Of a DNA stretch of 9,792 nt, positions 6,298 to 9,792 are shown one piece after another. Position numbers and translations under genes: made by a program. This DNA is from Chloroflexota bacterium (lineage in GTDB: Bacteria > Chloroflexota > Anaerolineae > B4-G1), in NCBI GenBank assembly GCA_003648125.1, contig QMOE01000045.1:1-9792 (forward strand), given 5' to 3'. Numbering within the stretch: position 1 is the first letter of the stretch; each line of letters begins with the position of its first letter. The notes beneath the pieces are model-generated. The model saw only the letters and a list, made by a program, of their open reading frames with translations. It was not told the origin of the DNA and did no database searches.

Positions 6298-6427
6298 CAG
6301 CAATTCTCAATTTGAGGTGTCATTGCGAGCCCCGGACGTTTTTCCCGGGGCGAAGCAATCTCTCCCAGTTGCTTAGATTGCTTCGTCGCAAAAAACGCTC
6401 CTCGCAATGACATAATGAGAATTGCTG
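6298..6427. mobile_element. MITE-like element B (130 bp) with 9-bp target duplication
   Basis: Perfect 12-bp terminal inverted repeats: CAGCAATTCTCA (6298-6309) and TGAGAATTGCTG (6416-6427). Exact 9-bp direct repeats CAATGTCAC abut both ends (6289-6297 and 6428-6436). The interior is the 93-bp GTCATTGCGAG palindrome (6319-6411). The ends share GCAA-T-CTCA with element A, so both probably used related transposases. A 9-bp duplication is known for several IS families such as IS1 and IS4; the source is not assignable here. The right duplication contains the stop codon of the editing-domain gene, and the left one the -35 box, so both were preserved. Confidence 0.82.
6319..6411. repeat. GTCATTGCGAG palindrome, copy 3 (inside element B)
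   Basis: 93 bp between GTCATTGCGAG and CTCGCAATGAC. The first half carries a CCCCGG/CCGGGG stem where copy 1 has GCCGCC/GGCGGC: different bases, pairing kept. Inner GAAGCAATC and GATTGCTTC are conserved. Confidence 0.8.
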
Positions 6428-6432
6428 CAATG

Positions 6433-6840
6433 TCACAGTGATTTGAACACCTTGGCCAAACCCTCGCCGTAGACGTGCAGGTTCCACTCACAGACCCAGC
6501 CAAATGGCGGGAGCCAGACCTGGTAGCCCACTCCCCGCAGCCGGTCGGCCATCTCCTCCATCAGCGATAGGGCCAGGGCCGGGTCGGCGGTCTCGCCGCC
6601 CAGATGGGTGAAAGAGTGGAGAACGATGTGCTGCAACCCGCGCTTTCGCGCCAGCCATTTGATGTTTTTGATCGCTTTGGTGACGATCTTGGGCGATTCC
6701 TCGTCTTTTGCCTCGACCTGGGTAAAGATGACGGCGGCATCTTGCACTTTTATCTCGTCGGTGGCGTCAGGCGCGTCCGGCAGTATGCGCTCAAAGGGTC
6801 GCCAGCTAAAGTAACTGGCGGCGAACATCAGCAGTTTCAT
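6433..6840 (-). CDS. Free-standing archaeal-type ThrRS editing domain (135 aa)
   Basis: Matches the N-terminal editing domain of archaeal threonyl-tRNA synthetase (PF08915), a D-aminoacyl-tRNA-deacylase-like fold that hydrolyses Ser-tRNA(Thr). Evidence: start KLLMFAASYF (2-11), FTQVEAKDEESP (39-50), HSFTHLGG with His79 (75-82), and the C-terminal PPFGWVCEWNLHVYGEGLAK (111-130). There is no catalytic or anticodon-binding domain, so it is a stand-alone version, as some Crenarchaea also have. From memory of the Pyrococcus enzyme, the region PFGYYK carries an important lysine; here the matching position is Cys117, so editing activity or specificity may differ. AGGAGG lies 6 nt before the ATG, which overlaps the TPR gene's stop by 4 nt (ATGA). 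It is last in the cyclase operon. Confidence 0.82.
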   Translation of the reverse strand: MKLLMFAASYFSWRPFERILPDAPDATDEIKVQDAAVIFTQVEAKDEESPKIVTKAIKNIKWLARKRGLQHIVLHSFTHLGGETADPALALSLMEEMADRLRGVGYQVWLPPFGWVCEWNLHVYGEGLAKVFKSL

Positions 6841-7820
6841 TGATTGCCTCCTGGTACAGATGGGGTCGTCGTGGAATATGGCGTCACGGTGGGTGTGGGG
6901 GTCTGGCAGATGCGCGCTTTCTCCAACGCGGCCCCGTACTCGGCAGCCGGAGCACCAACCTCCAGGGCGTACTCTAGCGTCGCCTCGGCGTCTGCGCAGC
7001 GGCCCGCGCCCAGGTAAGCCTCCCCCAGCGCGCCAAAGAGTGTGACGATGGGCTGGTCAGAGTGGGCGGCCAGGCTGGTATCGCCGGATTGCACCAGCAT
7101 ACGTGCAGTCTCATAAGAGACGACCGCCTCTTGCCACGAGTTGTTCGCGGCGTAGGCCTGACCCAGCGCGAACCAGAGTAGAGCGGGCGGTTCTGGGTCA
7201 CTCTCGATTCTTTTAATCAGGGTGCTGATGGCTGCGCCGGGGTTATCTAATTCGATGAGCGCCCAGCCGCTATAGTAGTAGCGCAGCGGGCCTTGGGGGT
7301 GGGAGTCGGCGTATTCCCCGCTCAACAGCAGCAGGCGACGGCCTTCATTGGCCGCGCGGGCGGCCAACCAGCGGGAGCGGAAGGTGTCCGGCCCTAGTGC
7401 GGGGTCCAGGTTCAGAGCCTGATCGAAAGCCTCCAGCGCCGTACTGGTGCGCCCCCGCAAGCGCAGCACTTCGCCGCGCAGGGCGTAGGCGGCGGCGCTG
7501 GTCGGATCGGCCTCCAGCGCGCCGTCGGCGTCGGCCAGCGCCGGACGTAGTTCACCCTGCGCCAGGTAGAGGCCGCCACGGGCGACGTAGGCCGGCGCCA
7601 AATCGGGTGCCAGTTGAATGGCCCAGGTGAAGGATTGGAGCGCGCCCTCGGCGTCGCCGGCCTCCTGGCGGGCCACCCCTTCCTCGTAATAAGTCTGCGC
7701 GGCGATGGGGAAAGAGGTGGGAGTCGGGGTGACGGCGCGGGTAGGGAGCCGCTCTGGCGTGGCGGTGGGGACAGCGCAGGCGGACAAAAGTAGCAGTAGT
7801 AGCAAGAGCGTTGAGCGCAT
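6837..7820 (-). CDS. TPR-repeat lipoprotein (327 aa)
   Basis: The ATG at 7820 opens a lipoprotein signal: MRST, eight leucines, then the lipobox LSAC with lipidated Cys15. A Thr/Pro-rich linker follows (16-38), then tetratricopeptide repeats at about 42-75, 76-109 and 110-143 with the usual A-x-x-x-x-x-x-A-L-x-x-D-P pattern. More degenerate helical repeats continue to about 300. A second Thr/Pro tail ends the protein. It should be anchored on the outer face of the cell membrane and bind partner proteins; no enzyme motif is seen. The frame stays open upstream to 7937, but those residues are Arg-rich shadow of the cyclase gene and would bury the signal. It starts 14 nt after the cyclase stop with only a weak AGG site, and ends with an ATGA overlap on the editing-domain gene. 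Confidence 0.87.
   Translation of the reverse strand: MRSTLLLLLLLLSACAVPTATPERLPTRAVTPTPTSFPIAAQTYYEEGVARQEAGDAEGALQSFTWAIQLAPDLAPAYVARGGLYLAQGELRPALADADGALEADPTSAAAYALRGEVLRLRGRTSTALEAFDQALNLDPALGPDTFRSRWLAARAANEGRRLLLLSGEYADSHPQGPLRYYYSGWALIELDNPGAAISTLIKRIESDPEPPALLWFALGQAYAANNSWQEAVVSYETARMLVQSGDTSLAAHSDQPIVTLFGALGEAYLGAGRCADAEATLEYALEVGAPAAEYGAALEKARICQTPTPTVTPYSTTTPSVPGGNQ
6847..6852 (-). promoter_or_regulatory. Shine-Dalgarno of the editing-domain gene
   Basis: AGGAGG on the minus strand, 6 nt before the ATG at 6840 and inside the last codons of the TPR lipoprotein gene. It fixes the start and supports translation coupled through the ATGA overlap. Confidence 0.7.
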
Positions 7821-7834
7821 CAACCTGTGACCGA

Positions 7835-9424
7835 TCAAGTGTGCAATCCCACTATCTCGTACACCTGCACCGGCTCGACGCGTCCTTTGACCGGTGTCTC
7901 GGCGGTCTTGCCGACTATGACGTAATCGGCGACGCACTCGTAGGTGGCGTGCGAGATGAGAACAGAGGTGCCTAGCTCGCGGTTCAGCCCCTCGATGCGG
8001 CTGGCGACGTTGGCCGGGTCGCCGATGGGGGTGTACTCGGCGCGGGCCTCGCAGCCGATGCTGCCGACGACCGCTATCCCGGTGTGGATGCCAAAGCCGG
8101 TGCGCAACTCGAAAGCGCCCGCCGTGCGTCGAATGTCGTTAAACTTTTCCAACAGTTCGTGAGCTTCCAACGCCGCTTCGACTGCGTGACGGGCGTGGTC
8201 GGGGTCATCCAGAGGCGCGCCAAAGAGCACCAGCACGCCGTCGCCGGTGTAGCGGGTGACGGTGCCCCCGTGGTCGGTGAGTATCTGGACCAGGTTCTCG
8301 TAGTAGGCGTTGAGGGTGCGGATGACTTGTTCAGGAGGCGTGCGCTCGCACCAGGAAGTAAAGTTTCGGATGTCGGTAAAGGCGATAGTCAGCTCACGCC
8401 GCTCCCCGCCGAGTCTGATCCGACCGCCGAGGATGCCGTCGCGCACAGTGGCGCTCACGTAACGGCCAAAGGCGGTTTTGACTTGTTCTTGTTCCGCCAG
8501 TTCTTCTGTCATCGTGTTAAAGTGTAATCCCAGGTCGGTCAGTTCATCGCTGTTGTAAGGTCGCACGCGGGCCGTCAGGTCTCCATCTGCTACAGCGGTC
8601 ATCACTTGTTCAATCTCTTGTACGGGTGTCAGGACGTTGCGCACCAGCAGCAGAGTCAGCGTCACGGCCACGCCGCCGGAGAATATCACGACCACCCCGG
8701 TGAGAAGCAGGCTGGTAGTGGGATCGCCGCCCAGTATCACGGCCTGGCTGTAGCCAAAGAGGCCCAGCGTCACCAACGGCACGATCATGATGGGCAAGAT
8801 CAGCACCAGCAGTTTGGGGCGCAAGCGGAACCGGTAGACGCAGGAATCATCCAGGCTGGCTTGCGCTCCCATCGCCAACGCGAGGAGGGTGACCGGGTAC
8901 ATTGTCCGCTCCAGGTAAAGCAGGAAAAAGACCAGCGCGATAGCCACTGTCAAAGCCAGGGAAACAATCCATCCCTGCAACTCGATTGCCAGTCTGAACT
9001 CGGTGGTCAGGAAAAAGTAGATTGCCTGCGCTCCGTAGGCCAAGATGGCGACCAGTATCGTGCCCCCCACCACGAACGGGGGAAAGTTGATCGCCTCAAT
9101 CCAGGCTCGGGTTGCCAGCTCTTGGTCAGGCGATATGCCGGCGATCAAAGTGGACAGAAATGCTCGAATGTTGGTGGAATAGCGGTGGTAAAAGATGTAG
9201 GCCATGGCGGTCACGAGGGCCACGACGACAGTCACCATGCTGGCCAGGTCATACCGGATCACTCGCGCGATGATGCGGGTAAAGATCATGGCGACCAGGA
9301 AGGCGGGCAGGGTGAGCATCAACTGGCCGCGCAGGTAGGTGGCGATGATGTATAGGGGGTGTCCCCGCCAATCACGCAGGAGCGCGGGGGGGATTTTGTC
9401 GTATGGGAACTCGCTTTGTTTCAC
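7835..9424 (-). CDS. Membrane adenylate/guanylate cyclase, class III, with HAMP domain (529 aa)
   Basis: Likely makes cAMP from ATP. Six hydrophobic segments (about 34-55, 59-79, 118-138, 151-171, 203-228, 236-262) lead into a HAMP linker (259-312, with LTPVQEIEQVM) and a cytoplasmic class III catalytic domain (341-527). Metal-binding aspartates are Asp351 (AFTDIRNFT) and Asp395 (TGDGVLVLFGAP). Asn472 and Arg476 (ANVASRIE) fit the transition-state pair. Thr465 in EYTPIGD fits the class IIIb pattern. The usual substrate-selecting lysine, four residues before the second aspartate, is Arg391 here, so base preference is uncertain. The start is GTG at 9424; the ATG two bases upstream runs straight into TGA. 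An AAGGGA site precedes it weakly. First gene of a unit with the TPR lipoprotein and editing domain. Confidence 0.93.
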   Translation of the reverse strand: MKQSEFPYDKIPPALLRDWRGHPLYIIATYLRGQLMLTLPAFLVAMIFTRIIARVIRYDLASMVTVVVALVTAMAYIFYHRYSTNIRAFLSTLIAGISPDQELATRAWIEAINFPPFVVGGTILVAILAYGAQAIYFFLTTEFRLAIELQGWIVSLALTVAIALVFFLLYLERTMYPVTLLALAMGAQASLDDSCVYRFRLRPKLLVLILPIMIVPLVTLGLFGYSQAVILGGDPTTSLLLTGVVVIFSGGVAVTLTLLLVRNVLTPVQEIEQVMTAVADGDLTARVRPYNSDELTDLGLHFNTMTEELAEQEQVKTAFGRYVSATVRDGILGGRIRLGGERRELTIAFTDIRNFTSWCERTPPEQVIRTLNAYYENLVQILTDHGGTVTRYTGDGVLVLFGAPLDDPDHARHAVEAALEAHELLEKFNDIRRTAGAFELRTGFGIHTGIAVVGSIGCEARAEYTPIGDPANVASRIEGLNRELGTSVLISHATYECVADYVIVGKTAETPVKGRVEPVQVYEIVGLHT

Positions 9425-9429
9425 ATTGT

Positions 9430-9448
9430 CCCTTTGAAGACCCTTTGA
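9430..9448. repeat. Short direct repeat before the cyclase start
   Basis: CCCTTTGA occurs twice (9430-9437 and 9441-9448), 3 nt apart, just upstream of the GTG. It could be an operator or chance. No convincing promoter was found for the cyclase between here and 9520. Confidence 0.25.
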
Positions 9449-9520
9449 GTCTGAAATCTAAAAGCTATGCTCCACTCGCACTTTTTATCCAATCGCCCGT
9501 AGGTCGGCAGCGAGCTGTAG

Positions 9521-9540
9521 GGCAGGTTTCCAAACCTGCC
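9521..9540. repeat. TTTGGAAA-centred hairpin repeat, copy 2
   Basis: GGCAGGTTT and AAACCTGCC form a 9-bp stem around a 2-base centre. Read on the minus strand it is followed by CTAC, like the 4436-4453 copy. It lies in the upstream region of the cyclase. Confidence 0.55.
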
Positions 9541-9597
9541 ATTGCTCTATTAAAGGAGCAGGTTCTCGACCGGCTGCCGCCGGATGGCGGGTAAGAA

Positions 9598-9789
9598 ACC
9601 CATGCGCATCAACCTGACGTTTGAACGAGCAGAAAGCGCTGGTCGAGTAGCGCCCAAAGGGCGCATATTGAGACCAAGCGGCTTGGGCGAGACCCGCTCC
9701 CTTCACTTCGACAGGCTCAGTACAAGGGTTTCGATACGCCTTCGGCTACTCAACCAGCGGTCGCTAGCCTTAGGTTGACGCGCATGGGT
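9598..9789. mobile_element. Possible MITE-like element C (192 bp), different family
   Basis: ACCCATGCGCATCAACCT (9598-9615) and AGGTTGACGCGCATGGGT (9772-9789) are inverted with 17 of 18 paired. Inside, GCTGGTCGAGTAGC (9638-9651) opposes GCTACTCAACCAGC (9745-9758), 13 of 14. The inner TTCGACAGGCTCAG and GTTTCGATACGCC stretches belong to dispersed repeats I remember from many genomes. AAG follows the right end and AAGAA precedes the left end, so a target duplication is possible but the window stops there. No coding sequence is credible in 9425-9792. Confidence 0.55.
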
Positions 9790-9792
9790 AAG

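Noticed and set aside
6152..6411. Two nearby copies read as a CRISPR-like repeat array
   Set aside because: The units are long, palindromic, bounded by their own direct repeats, and separated by a promoter rather than a spacer; no cas gene is near.
6118..6503. Minus-strand open frames across the two MITE-like elements
   Set aside because: They translate the palindromes themselves, lack ribosome sites and are not shared between copies in the same frame.
7821..7937. Upstream extension of the TPR lipoprotein
   Set aside because: Arg-rich residues antisense in character lie over the cyclase C-terminus and would place the lipobox more than 50 residues in.
8606..9355. Plus-strand open frame of 249 codons rich in Gln, His, Asp and Gly
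   Set aside because: Exact antisense of the cyclase membrane region; biased composition is what the reverse complement of hydrophobic codons gives.
9485..9778. Short open frames on both strands at the right end
   Set aside because: They run through repeat sequence, have no ribosome site, and no recognisable protein.

Overview
The window looks like chromosomal DNA from a GC-rich, free-living bacterium. My best guess is Chloroflexota, Anaerolineae-like. This is inferred from gene style, not from a search: a lipoprotein with Thr/Pro-rich linkers, a free-standing archaeal-type ThrRS editing domain, a DUF123 protein, a HAMP-type class III cyclase, and many short palindromic intergenic repeats. 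No rRNA, tRNA, CRISPR array, phage gene or transposase gene is visible.

Layout. Positions 1-2499 (minus strand) hold an unrecognised six-helix membrane protein gene, whose last 26 bases overlap the start of gyrB. gyrB then runs off the left edge without its C-terminus. Positions 2500-2816 are a divergent intergenic region with two hairpin repeats and candidate promoters facing both ways. Positions 2817-4379 (plus strand) hold murJ, the lipid II flippase. Positions 4380-4601 separate convergent genes and are packed with palindromes. Positions 4602-6083 (minus strand) are a tight four-gene operon: Trm112-like zinc protein, two-helix membrane protein, DUF123 (GIY-YIG-like) protein, HEAT-repeat protein. 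Positions 6084-6432 contain the operon promoter and two small non-coding elements. Positions 6433-9424 (minus strand) are a second compact operon: membrane-anchored adenylate cyclase, TPR lipoprotein, ThrRS-type editing domain. Positions 9425-9792 contain no gene and consist largely of repeats.

Main observation. Between 6106 and 6436 two MITE-like elements (141 and 130 bp) have terminal inverted repeats and exact flanking direct repeats of 8 and 9 bp. They carry the same internal GTCATTGCGAG palindrome, and a third copy lies at 4475-4559. Removing both elements in silico restores a 61-nt intergenic space in which the upstream stop codon, a -35/-10 promoter, a Shine-Dalgarno site and the Trm112 start follow in normal order. 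One element lies just upstream of the promoter. The other lies between the -10 box and the ribosome binding site, so the present transcript should begin with a highly structured leader. A third element-like structure (9598-9789) has different 18-bp ends and different internal repeats.

The proteins are mostly housekeeping: DNA supercoiling, peptidoglycan export, tRNA quality control and cAMP signalling. Some carry altered active-site positions worth checking: a Lys-to-Arg change in the cyclase, a Lys-to-Cys change in the editing domain, and a missing arginine in MurJ.
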